Notes under the pieces: generated by a model
The model's database searches: none
Told to the model about the DNA's origin: nothing
Seen by the model: only the letters and a program-made list of their open reading frames with translations
Shown: one piece after another, positions 35,801 to 48,900 of the stretch
Layout of the letters: the number at the start of each line of letters is the position of its first letter
Position numbering within the stretch: position 1 is the stretch's first letter
Made by a program: the position numbers and the translations under genes
Assembly (NCBI GenBank): GCA_964035545.1
Contig: OZ037768.1
Location: 7,183,241-7,247,240 of the forward strand
Source: Bugula neritina
Taxonomy: Eukaryota; Bryozoa; Gymnolaemata; Cheilostomatida; Bugulidae
Direction of reading: 5' to 3'
Length of the DNA stretch: 64,000 nt

Positions 35801-38800
35801 TTTGTTTGTTTTTATTTTGTCGTAGTCTGAAAAAATTTAATTGAAAAAAAATAAACAAAATGACAGGGCCTATGGCGCAATAGCACTGTAGCTAGTCGAG
35901 GCACCGAGCCATGAATGGTTGACAGTTATATAAGTTTTTGTTTAGGTTTTTGGAAGTTTTAGCAACTCAAAAAGTATTATTTTTTTATCTGGAAATTTGC
36001 CATTAGATGGTCTCTCAGGGCAAGTTTGAAACCAGCCTCCCTCCCCACAGCACGAATGTAGATAAACTTTTACCCAATCAATGCAGGCGTAAGAAAATAA
36101 TACTACAGATTATGTGTAGCTTACAAGGTTGGTTTTTTCAAAACCTTTGCAATGACAAGTGATTTAGCAAGTTGCTTAACACAAGGTTTTGTGGTTTTTA
36201 CAATTTAAGGTAAGCATAGCGAGTGCTGTAGTGGTGGGTAGTTAATACCTGGTGCTGCCGGAATAAGTTTACTGAGCAGTTTCCTGTGAGTTTCTACGGA
36301 TACTGATCGAGAGGATGGACAATCCTCTATTAGCTTATAGTAGAGCTGAAGTTTGGACATTTCTGTGCCGTCAATAGCCACGAGGACGTTGTTGTCCATA
36401 TACTCCACAAACCTCTCCGGCTCTGCTAGTAACTCTTTCAGTATACCAATGCGGTCAATTCTTCTACTTAATTGAGCCACCGTCAAACTACATCACCATA
36501 AATATAAATCAAATTAAATTTTGTTTCAAATTACTACATAATGCCTTTAGATTCATATATAATATAATCTCTCTACAATTATGATAAGCAACATTTTACA
36601 CAATCAATCTTAGTATGTCGTTACTTACAGACTCAAAGGTTAGTCATAGCAATTTCCTTGTTTGAAAATGGCCGTAAATTAAAGTTAAATATGTTTTTTT
36701 CATTTAATCTTACTTGATCTTACATATGGTACTGTCTCTAGACACAGCTGATGTTGAGTAGCAAATCACATCATATTATTTTTCTAATTCTTGATAATAA
36801 TTATTAATAATAATTAATAATTATCCAGAATCATAAATCTTTGCACATTTCAAAATATGCAAAGCACTGTGATTGCAATCTGGACAAGTGCCTTGATTAT
36901 TGTAACTAACAAGACAAGCCAAGAACATTAATTAGTAGTTAATTTTTAAAGCCCAACAAACAACTCAACACGTGAGCTGAGTTCAAGCAGGATTAGGATA
37001 TTATTATTATCTAAAGAGTTGATGTTCATCCAGTTTATAGGTCAAAAGTTATGTAAAACATTACACCATAGACTGAAATCACAACATCACACAAGTACAA
37101 GGGTGGGTGTCTTTAGATACCCCCCTACTTTAATTACCTACCACATGTAGAAGAAATATTGACTACTAAGTGCTAGTACAGACAGATAGTAGATTAATCC
37201 TATATAATCCAGAAATAAATCAAATCACTTCCATTCATTTCTTAGGTATTTTGGGTGGCAGCCCACTCAATCAACTGAGGTCAACTAGTAACTAGTGACC
37301 AGTAAACCAGTAACCATAGAGAAATATTAACCAGTTAACATTATAGCGGCATCCGTGTAAAAGGCATCATGTGCATGCTGCTACACTCATCTTACCTGTT
37401 GAACTATGTTATACAGAATATCTAGATTGTTTATTAGAAAAAGCCTTTCAAGTGCAGCATAATCCATGTATTATGGTTCCGATGGTCATTGCATACCAGC
37501 ACTCAAAAACATTAGCACCTGTGCTTTAAGGGCAATTTGAAGTCCATCTTTAATAACGACATTACCCAAAAAGTGATGAATACTTCATTTAAGTATAAGT
37601 TAATAAGTTATTTAACTCATCAGCTAACCATAAATATTAAGGATAACTTCATAAAATGATTTAGTAATTACTAAATGGAAAGTTATTGTCACGGAAAATT
37701 GTAGATTAGCTGCCAAAAAGCAAAAAACACAACCTTGTCACGAGAAAACCCCTTTTACATTCATGGAGGAGGCATTATGAAAAGTTTATGCCACAGGACT
37801 AGGTAAACATAAGATAATATAATGCACTATTAACAGCCTACCCACTATTGACCAAGAGGTAATGCAGATGAGTCATGGAGACATCCCACAGGCTAACAGA
37901 GTATCTCTTGGCCATAGAAATCGCTGTGTCATAATGAAGCTGATCAGTGGACCTGTAAGAGATGCACTTTGAGATATAGAATTTTACAGTATGTGTTTAT
38001 GAGAAATCATGACCCTTAGAAATATATATAGTGAGATATACGAGTAAATTCTTATCTAATGATTAATTGTTTTTAATATATCATATATTTTAATTATACA
38101 TGATTGTTTCAACTATGTTACAGATGGTCATTTACACCAGCAATTATGCTTTGCCACTTTTTGGTAAATAAAATTATTATTTTGCAATACCAAACTCCAA
38201 CCCCAAACAACTTGGTGGATATGCAAATACTCTGAATACTGTTTTCAGTAGGTAAGGAGAGAGAGAAGGGTGCAAGAGGGACATGTTTACCACACTTTCA
38301 GTTACAACTGCCAAAACTAGACAAAGAAATATTGCACTATTCATACACCAGCTGATGGTGTATCGGAGGATCAACTATACTTTTTGCATGTTACTGCTGA
38401 GAAATCCAAGCAGCTGTGTGAAAATCAAAGCACTGCAAAGCTTATTTATTACCCCACACAAACACCTTGCCACGTTATAAATACACACACATACTAGTTC
38501 CCAACTTTAGCTGGTTATACAACCGATATTTACCGGTGAAATTAGTTCAGTTTACATAAACAAGTAAATTATCATTTGAAAATAGAAACTTTTGCCAAAA
38601 AGCAATTGTTATTTCAAGCCATATGTTTTTTATATCATGGTACAATCTGGTTAGTGAAATGTTTCCAAAGTATTAGGAGTTGTCCACCCTAGATGAGAAA
38701 CCTTGCAGTTTAGCTGCTCACCCTATAGAGTATAGACTATAGAGTAATACAGTGATTGTAGCTTGATGACTAAATCACTGCTTTCTAATCTTGTTACTAA

Positions 38801-39934
38801 ATTTCCCAATAACTTCTGAGTTTGTTACGAAGCGCTGCTAACAACCCTAACAATTTTTTAAATCATTTCCAACTATAAAACTAGAAAAGTGCCCAGTACA
38901 AAACTAATTAACCTCACTGCATACAGCATATGGTTAAAAGCAGGCGCAGTGTTTGCCAATTCAACTCACTCCAATTAACAAATTAACTGCATTCACCTCT
39001 AATAGAATTAGTTCTCTATAAGCTAGAAAATTCTTTGCAACAAACAACTAAGTTATATTGCATAACTTTGATTGTTTTAATGCTACGAGTCTTATTTCTT
39101 GTAATTATGAGCTTTTGGCTTGCAAACCTCAATTGCTGTGGAAATTTTGGAGTTACTAAAATTGTGTATAATAAAAATTCCTCGCAAAATATTCTCTCTC
39201 AACATTGATTGGGAATGAAAACTTGATTTACAAGAAGCTATCAAAATTAATAGCGCTTTAAAAATTTTTAAAGTATCATGTGTCTCAACAAGCATGCAAA
39301 TGAGTGCAAAATGCAAATAAAGTTACAGTACATGGTAGGCTAGTTTACCACCCAATAAAATCATTTATTGTAATACACAGCAGAACTCCTCTATAGCTGA
39401 TATTACAGCTTGCCTTATAGTCAGCATTACTATCCTATCTATTAGTACCACTACTGCTGCTGCTGCTCGAACCACTACTACTACCACTACTACTACTACC
39501 ACTACCACTACTACTACCACTACTACTACTACTACCACTACCACTACCACTACTACTCCTACTACTACCACTATCACTGCTACTACTACTATTATTGCTG
39601 CTGCTACTACCTCTGTTGCTGCTACTACTACTACCACTGCTACTATTACACGGGAACACCGCAACCACTTACTATATCATTAGTGCTGCAGCTACTACCT
39701 CTGCTATTACCATTATGTACAACCATCACTATTACCATTAAGTACAACTATTACTATTACCATTAAGTACAACTATCACTATTACCTTGTTAAACTGAGT
39801 ATAATATCTCTCTTATATTCATTGTCTGCAGTGAACCTGTGACTATCCACCTCTTTACCCAAAGTTTGCAAGTAACAAGCCTGGCTATAGTCTTCCATCA
39901 ACCTAACATACAAGTCCAGTTTCTCCTTCAGCAT
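26812..39934 (-). CDS. NBAS: NBAS exons 37-52: C-terminal part
   Basis: Exons: 39786-39934, 37842-37952, 36249-36487, 34874-35091, 34788-34811 (24 bp), 34103-34216, 32854-32945, 31754-31910, 31327-31469, 30677-30878, 30271-30357, 29640-29776, 28168-28282, 27755-27874, 27141-27360, 26812-26879. Family blocks include RFTADNEYKRDIIL, SMAKRYSVSLWDVSMTHLHY, KLQLYYKLIEDC, VFSKLSSKIPTADGGHL, EDVMSLFRPLVPDP and the last-exon tail LDAAAGAISAISRWW. Two starts were chosen by phase. Exon 30677-30878 uses the acceptor 11 nt upstream of a nearer AG. Exon 27755-27874 uses a TAG ahead of CACGCATAC. The left edge of exon 31327-31469 is uncertain by 3-6 bp because its acceptor has a poor pyrimidine tract. Confidence 0.85.
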
Positions 39935-42900
39935 CTGCAAAAACAAGCAATTTACATTCAAGAAAGAAAGAAGATGTTTGGTGTAAAGAGAAGCATTATA
40001 TCATTTCCAACAAGTCACCAGGTACAGGCTGTTGCCGAAAACACTTGTGCATCATTTGAAAACTTATGATTGAATCATTCAACATGAAAACTGCAAAATT
40101 AAATTCTATAATATAGGAGGGCAAAAATTTCAATTACATACCATTTAAATCAGATAATAAATTCATTGAAAACTTTTGCGCTTCTATGTCATTCAATATG
40201 ATGTTATATTACACGTATTTATTATGTATAATCAATATCGACCCATTTGATACAAAAACAGCAGTAGGCACCAGGCCACCTGTGCAAACTGAAAATTAAA
40301 ATCAAGCATGAGCTGAAAAATATTGAATTTCAAACGCTTAGTATTAAAAGAAAATAGACTGTTGGTCAACAGCTGGAGACGGTAGAGCACCTGACTATTT
40401 TCACTCTCCAGCTCCACTTTCTCCACATCTCCAGCTCTTTTTATCACATCTGAGACAGCACCGTGGCAAGGCAAAGACAACATTGAGAGCAGCTGAAGGG
40501 CGTAATAGTATGCTGCCAACTTGAGGGTGAGTGGAGCGTGAGGCAGCTCTTTGAAACACTTGTCAGCATCGCACGGCTAGAAGTACGCAACAACATAAGT
40601 ATGCAACGTAACGGCACACACAGCTCAAATGAATAGAGGTTTAAAAAATTAAATTTATGTTCACTTTTGCTCAAACTGCTTTTAATATTTGATAGAATTA
40701 TTAACATTGACAGCTTTTCATTTGTTGATTTACCAATGAACAGTGAAAGAGATTTATTTGTCAATCATTTCAATATACAAGATCTTGTGTCCCACAGTAC
40801 TTTATAACACTAGATATTCACTAAATCTACCAAAAATAAAACATGTGCACAGAAAAAACTACCCAAAATCAAGAGAAAGAGATTCCATGACATTGAAGGG
40901 CAGAATTGTGTAAATTATGTAATTATGTAGAAATTCAAAATATGAATATCATCATTATACATACTATTGATTCGAAAAACCCCTGAAAAATAATTTAACC
41001 AAAAAAAAATTAAATTTATTGATAAATGTGCTATTACCTTTGGGACGGCGAGAAGAAATGAAAGTCCAAGAGTGAGATCAGTAGGCAGAGTGTGTGCAGC
41101 ACAGTTTATCAGCACTAAAAATACACAATTCACACACATCTTGAGAGATTTACCAAAAACCGACAAAAATGATTGAACTGTGGGTGGAAGCAAATATGCA
41201 TAACGTATTCCAGTTATGCTAACCTTCAGTACAGTCTTTTATTTCACCAGAACCTTTTGTTACAGTTTCTTGAAGTTTAGTAGTTCGAAGAATATCCTCC
41301 GACATACTCATCTTTAGCCGTTTAGTACCAGTTATTTCCTGGTAACAGAAAACAATACACTTACATAGTTACCTTGACATACACGCATATATTATGGTAA
41401 CTACGTACAGCCTATTTATAAGGTGATAGACAATAAACTGGGCAACACAAGTAACTGGTATCTTGATAGTTGCAAGTTAAAATTTCAATCAGCTGAAAAC
41501 TAAACAAGTTGAATGATGTCAATATTCTTCTTTCAATGCTGCTTGCTGAATTGTGATCGAAAAACTATATTAAGAGCAGCAACATTCCAGAATAAATTCT
41601 GCTAAACTTTCTTCAGTATATTGAAGATAATTTTCTTTCTAGTATTTGCATATTTTCAAAAAAATTGAGATTCACCGGGTCTGCCAAACACTAGTAGGGT
41701 AAAACTGTCTCGTAATATATTATGTATGGCTAAATGATAAGCTATTGGCACTTTCTTTCAGAAATTTTGTCTTCCCATATAATAAAATGAATTTTCACAG
41801 TGTACATAACACGATAGTACTTAGATTAAGTTACTCTCAGATATCTTAATTACACAAAGAGTGTTGAATGGCGAGAAGTCTTTATACATTTAGCCTTATT
41901 TTTTAGGAATTTTGCCCAAATCTTTAATTATAAAATCAGGTTTATTAGCTACATTAGCAGTTAAAATAGTCATATTTCCAATACATACAATAGATGGCCT
42001 GCAGTTTTCAATGATATCTTCATAGAAAGGATGACACCCCTGTCGAGTAAAGCCTGCATTCCCGTCATCTAGATCACTGCTTCTTCCACTTAGCATAGAA
42101 ACAGTCTTGTCTATCCATTTCATATCTCCTATGTTAGAGAGTAGGTTCTTAGTGTGCTTAGTGGTAAGGGCTCCTACAGCACCACCCGCACTGAAAATAC
42201 TTTGTTTCCAGTCACTCTGCAAATATAAAAACATATCCAGTACGCACTAGAGTGGGTGGGTTCACTGGAAACCAATCACCAAGCAATCACCCTTAACATT
42301 TTATAATTCTATAATATATCAATAATAGGTTTATATTCCCCACAACCTTCTGCTAGTTTAAATTAGATAACACAACACTAGATATTAACACAAAGTTAAT
42401 GAGCAGCTAAATATTAAAATAATTGAAAAAGATAGTTACGTAATTGAAGAGTATTGCATGAAATAGCAGCTACCAGGTAAAACGAATAAACTTACTTCAG
42501 CATACATGTATTTTTAGACTACAGACATGTATGGAACAGTTCTGTGTTTTTAAGTGACCAGTTGCTTGCAGTTTCTACTTGACCAGCTCATACTCTTAAC
42601 CCCTAATCAAAACTCCAATATTTACCTTCTTGGTAGAAAATTAAAATTTCACTGGAGAAGTCTAAAATAGTCATGGTCCTTGATTCCTACTGACCAGAAG
42701 TGCTGCGTAACAGCTGATAACTTAGCCAATCACCACGATGTATATTTTACAGTTAAGCAGGTAAATACTAACACCAACTCGCTTACCGAACCAGCATCTT
42801 GCTGGTCATCTTTAGGACTGTCACCACTAGACAAAAATGAACTCTTCTTGATTCGGTCAAGTAGAATCTTATTTTTCAAAGACATTCTCTGAGCCAGCAC

Positions 42901-45900
42901 CTCCTCTAGCATGTCATCTGAACAGTGTATCAATGTGTATGACAGTAGAGACAACCTGCAACACGTGTCAACAGTCAGAATATAACATACTAAGTATATT
43001 ACAAAACCTCAACAAATCAGACTAACAATACAAATAGGTTTTAATCCATCATTAACTTAGGGTTTCATGCAGCCTAACAATGACATCACTTATAATTAGA
43101 TTAGCCAGAGAGCAGATGGGTATTAGGAACTTAGTAAAGCATTTTGGACGTTGTGCGCCTGATATGGTCACTTCAACTCATCATAAGTTGTAGAACTATT
43201 GGGTTAGAAAATATGTGTAGCTCCGCTTTACAGTTAGAAAGAGAAAATCTTGCACAAATATTGTAACAAATGTAGTAATGCATTATAATAATTCACCACT
43301 ATACAATAAACAACACACAACACAATATACCACACAATATGCAATACACAGTATACAATACACAGTACGCAATACACAACACAACATACAGAAAGCAAAG
43401 CAACATACAGAAAGCGGAACTATGGTATGAATACAGTTACCTGGCATCAAGATCATTAAAGGCGGAGACAGAAGCAAGCTGGTAGCACTCTGGCCAGATA
43501 TCAGGGTAATCCTTCTCCATCAGAGTCTTGCAGAACTTGTAGGCAAATTTACTGTCTTCACACCCAAGAGCTTTCTGCACAATTAGCTTCAGGGCAGAAC
43601 ACTCACCAACTTTCAATCCATCAGCTAACTTCAACAACTGTCATACAGAATATTATAATTGTTTGCTACACAAATAGCTTTTCAATAAACTGCTGAACTT
43701 GGATATAAAAAGATATGTTTGCTACACAAAACACACAAATAGATTTTTCACAAAACTCTTGCATTTGATTCAAAGTCAATGCACAATTCCACATAAACTT
43801 AACCTAGTCCAAGGCTGATAGGACTCTACCTTTGGGTACTGTTTATAGGAGGTACCGCTGCTCTCCATGGCTTGTTCTAATAATAGCAGTCTGTTGTCAC
43901 ACAGGCGCACTGCAACACAGTATACGAGTTGTGTTGTGAGCCTCAAAGTGTTCTTATGATAGAGTATCAACGTATTTGTTTTAATGAAAATACTATGTAA
44001 TAAAATTTATGTAATGTGAATAAAATATATGGGTGATTTTAAAATAAAATAAACATTGTGGGATGAAAATGCAGCGTCTTTACCAGAGGAAAAAAAGGCT
44101 TCATGGTATATTTAGATATTTGATTATACTGTATACAGCCACCTATATTGTGTTAATTAATCTTGTGCTAATTAGTTTCCGAGTGCAAAGAACTTTAACG
44201 TACAATTGAGTTAGGTATAGAATATTACAATAATATTATTGGTCAAATTTTTACTGGATACAAAAATTACCTTAAAACTAATAAAACATGAACATATGAT
44301 ATTGGGTTGTTACAATCACCTTTGAGGGGAAGTAATATAACTTTAAAATCTTGAAGTAAAGGTAGGACAGCTATTAGGTCAAGTTCTTCTTTGATTTTCT
44401 CGTGTGGATTTGGGAACAATTTCAGACAGGTTTCCGCTAGCCTCATGTTCTGGTCATCATGAGAGCCCGACGAATTGAAATACTCCTTGGCAGCTCTCAC
44501 CACAACATCTAAAACATATCCGATACATTTGACACTTTGCCTCCACCAGCTTTACTATTGGTGAATAAATGGGCACCTCATATTCTTTTCTAATTTTTAT
44601 CAAAATTTTCTGATGAATAAATAAAGCAAACATCAATATTGCAATGGCTCAAGAAAAGCACATGCAGATACTGCAATCTTCTGAATAACGAGGAACAATT
44701 AATCTCTTCACATGATTTGATGTTAGCTAGTAATAGTAAGCCTACCAACAGCCTGTTCATAAGGAATGAGAGAGTCAAGCATAGAGCTGAGAGAGGAAGA
44801 TGACATAGACATGGAGTTGCCCCCTTCTGGCTCTGTCTCTATGTAGCTCAGTGATAGCTGTATGCTCTCTAATTTCCCAGAACACAGAAGGCTCTCGACA
44901 AATATCTACATATTACAGGGTTACAGAGGTATGAGCTAGGACTGAGTTACAAGAGTCATGAAATTTAAACAATGTCATTTTATAGAGCTTATCAACTTTC
45001 AAAGTGTGAATATATATGTATAATACACAAGGATGAAAATACGGAAGCACTGTATGCGATAAGTCACGTGTATTGTAGTTAGGATTTTTCTATTCTTTAT
45101 TTTAGTTAGCAAACCATTTAATATTTTGTTGGTGAGTTGAGTTATTTTACAAATCTTACGTATTAAATCAGCAGACATACCTCACAACATACAAACTTGT
45201 CAATGCACCGGTACACTTTATTCTGTAGGACCGCCATATCACTTTGAAGTTGTGTCCACTCAGCTGTGGTGAGACTGGGTGTTCGATTGTTAGCTCTGCG
45301 AGTTAGCTTCTTCATCAACAGCGTGGCAGACTCAACGTCATTCTGTGTCGGATAAGAAGTCAACTGAGTACACACTGAATGCTTCAGTAATGGTCATATT
45401 TGATAAAACACTAGCAACACAGGTACTAGAATACGTGACATGTCAGCATAAAGCATGTAGCCTTTGTTTGATTGTTTTTGTTTGCTACCTGTGAATTTTT
45501 CAAAGCTGTCACAGTCATGTTGATTCCATATACTTCCAAAATCTCTGCAGCACTATAATATAGAAATATAATAAATCGCGTAAAAGGCAAACTGAAATTA
45601 GTTTACAGAGTAATCATAACCTGTACACCAGAAGTTTGCCGAGCACAGAGAACATATTATCATAGCATAACGTACCTGATCAAATTCTCTAACTCATCAA
45701 CCTCGTTGTGTAATTTGATGAGGTGTCTGTCCATGTCCCTGAAGAGACAACAAAATAGAATAACATGAAGATGAAATTAAGATGACAATGAGTGGAGAAA
45801 CAAACTCTACAATAAAACATTTTAAACAAAAAAAAAACTGTTAGTGCTAGAGCAAAGTGAAATATTTCAAGCAGAATTCGACCTTTATGCAAGTAACTAA

Positions 45901-48900
45901 CCCAGATTTCCGATGAGGGAGACACTCGAGTATGCTGAGGACGTAACTGAGCTGATCATCTCTCTCACAAGCGTAGATGCAGTCAATAGCAGCTTGCAGC
46001 AGCAAATCTTCTGTGTGCAGCATTTTATTATCAGACTAATAATTGAAAAATACGTTGTTTCAATGAGGCAATATATTGAAAAAAAACTTTTCATTTACAT
46101 AAAAAATGAGTTTCAATATGCCTGCTTTTATTAGATTTTAATCAACTTGAACAGATTTACAAATTCAGCAGCTTCTAAAGGTATTAGAAAGTTAAAAAGC
46201 TACTCAACTACTTAAATAATAGAACAATATGATCTACATTTTTAGACAGTATTACTTCTCCGCAGATTAATCATAGAAAAGTTTAACAGTGCACAACTGT
46301 AGCCTAATTCAGCAAATAACCAACATATGTTGAATGTCAGAATGTTTGAAAAGTAAAACAGAGTTTTCAGAATTAAAGAGGGGAGAGCAAAGACAGCCAC
46401 ATCACATGGAATTTCACTGGAGTTTAAGTTACAAGCCTCACTTTGAGTTTACACATGATTCTTTTACTGCATTATAACTTCAGCTTAAGTTTTTATACAA
46501 AAGTAATAGGCAAATTGATTTATTAGTGATCTGATGCAATGCAATGAAGTTTTTTAGTTAAGTTCAATTATGATGATAACATCGACTCGGCATATTTGGA
46601 GGTTAGATTGGTGTAAATATTGAAAGCAAAATTCTTTGCCAACTGCTCTCTATTACGATGCAGCAGTTTCAATTAGTTTAAATTTTCAACTTTTATACAT
46701 TCACAGGTAATTTAAATATTATTATAGATATCACATGTTGATAACTATACTGCAGAATTGAATTAGGAGTTGTGTACACAAACCGGTTGGTTAGCCTTTG
46801 AGCACTCAAACACTTTGAAGACGAGCTGCAGATCCTCAACAGCTGTATCAACCAGGTACTGACAGACTAGCTCGTTGTATGCTCCAGCCCTCACATTCTC
46901 ACACCTGTTCAAGAAAGGCTTCATCCACTTCTGTATGTGCAGAGCATATTTATCAGCCGTAGACTGAAAAAACACATGAAACACAATAATAGCAATGACT
47001 AGTTTTATATAATAACTAATTGAACTCCCACTTCCGTATTTGCATAGTTTGAAATAAAAAGTGAATAGAAAGACACCGAACTTTACAAAATTTCAACTGA
47101 TGATGCATCGGTTAAATAAGCTTTTACAATATATGTTGAAACACAATACTCCTACTATCATAAACCTCTTCCAGTACCTTCATCATAATAGTTTTGAGTC
47201 GGCTCAGATCATCCATTTGCTGCAGTTTTTCAAACAACAGACTGTCACCATAGTTACAATCATAAACGATCATTTCCATTACTGACAGATCATCATAGAG
47301 ACCGTCTAAGCCCTGTAATGGAAAATTGGTTGGCTTAATTTTCGTAAGTAAAAATTATACAAAAGCACAGCTCGCATATACCATGTTGCAAATTGAAATC
47401 CACAAAAAAACCAGAATGAAGTAAATGGTGAACCTGAATGACCATGACAATCATCTCCATATTTTGTTACTGCCTATCAGCACAGAACAAAAAGAAGAAG
47501 CTGTGATTTATGAGCAAGAGCACTGGCTAATTAGTAAGCCTAAGGTCAGTTGTTTGATTCTCAGTAAAAGCCATTAGTGATGTTAGGAAAAGCATTCAGC
47601 CATAATTGCTCGCTTGCCACAATAGACAACAAGTCCTAAGTTCGCCTAATAAATGCTTCCATCAGGTGTTCTCACGGGAATGACAACTATAAACCCACCT
47701 GAATTTGTTTAATAGCACAGAAAAAATTATAAATCAGCATCATGTTAGAAAATTTTATGATTGAAACTTACCTCAACACCATTTTCCATCCCAATTTCAA
47801 CAAACTGCAGAGCATGATCTACGAGTCTGGAGTTACTCTCTATATCACATGCTCTGGCACTGTACCACTGACTCAGTAGTGCTGGGGTTAGCATCTGGTC
47901 TCGAAATGGTTTCAACATATTACTCTGATCGTACAGGAAGTCTGCTGCTCGCTCATCGGCTTGGTAAAACCACTTCCTGAATGAGAGACATGAAGAAATC
48001 TAGCAATGCGTCTCAAAGCTTAAATTGACACTAGAAACTAAGTAATAAGATAGAGAAACGTTTAGTTAGACACTAGAAAGTAGGTAATAAGATATACAAA
48101 GTAACCAACAATACCTGTATTGCTCAATTTCACACCAGTCTGCTTCTCTCAGACTATCCTGACAGTACTCCACAACATCACCATCTTTCACAGCAGGTAA
48201 CAACACCTGGTACTCTAATGGAGAGAGAGTTTCTGGCACATTGCTCAGCACAGCCAGTCTGTAAACCAGAAGAGTATACAAAAACAACTAATATTCTTGT
48301 TAGAAGCACTTCATAGAGGATACAAAATATAGTTCTATGCCAAGTATTTACAAAATATAACTCAATTTTAGTAATAGGGCCATTTTACTTTATTTAGTAC
48401 ACATTAGCAAATTAGGACCAAAAATTAAAGTTTGATCAAGCTTCATGAAAATCTACTATATGAGGTAATTTTAAGTGCTGATTCTAACCGTGCATAGCAA
48501 AAAAAACTGTAGTAATATCGGAAAAATTTGTACTTATAGCAAAAGTGAAGAGGAAAGCGTTGCAACATTATATATAGCCTACTTACACATAAAGAAACCA
48601 ACCTGTGAGGTAGGGTCTGCTCTCCCAGATATATAAACATGATGTCTACGGCCTTCCAATCTCCATCCTGATAAAGGCAATAAAATAATATAATAATGTA
48701 AGAAACAGGGTAAAGTTCTGCAGCTGAATTGTCAATTCCAGCTAGAAAACACATGGTGCACTACATTATATAATTAAGGTTATTATACCCTTGCATAGTC
48801 GGTGATGGCTTCCACCACATTCTTTCCTCTAAATTGTTGAAAAAACTTAGCATCGAAGTGTTCTTCTGCATGTCTTCCACCTCCCAATATCTCCTACAAT

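Noticed and set aside
39365-39668. Two minus-strand ORFs of about 77-99 residues rich in Val or Ser/Gly
   Set aside because: They are translations of the triplet microsatellite and contain no family motif.
41896-41988. C-terminal extension of the NBAS exon to a stop at 41896
   Set aside because: A GTATGT donor at 41988 precedes it and the following exon (41224-41338) continues the NBAS alignment in phase, so the extension is intron.
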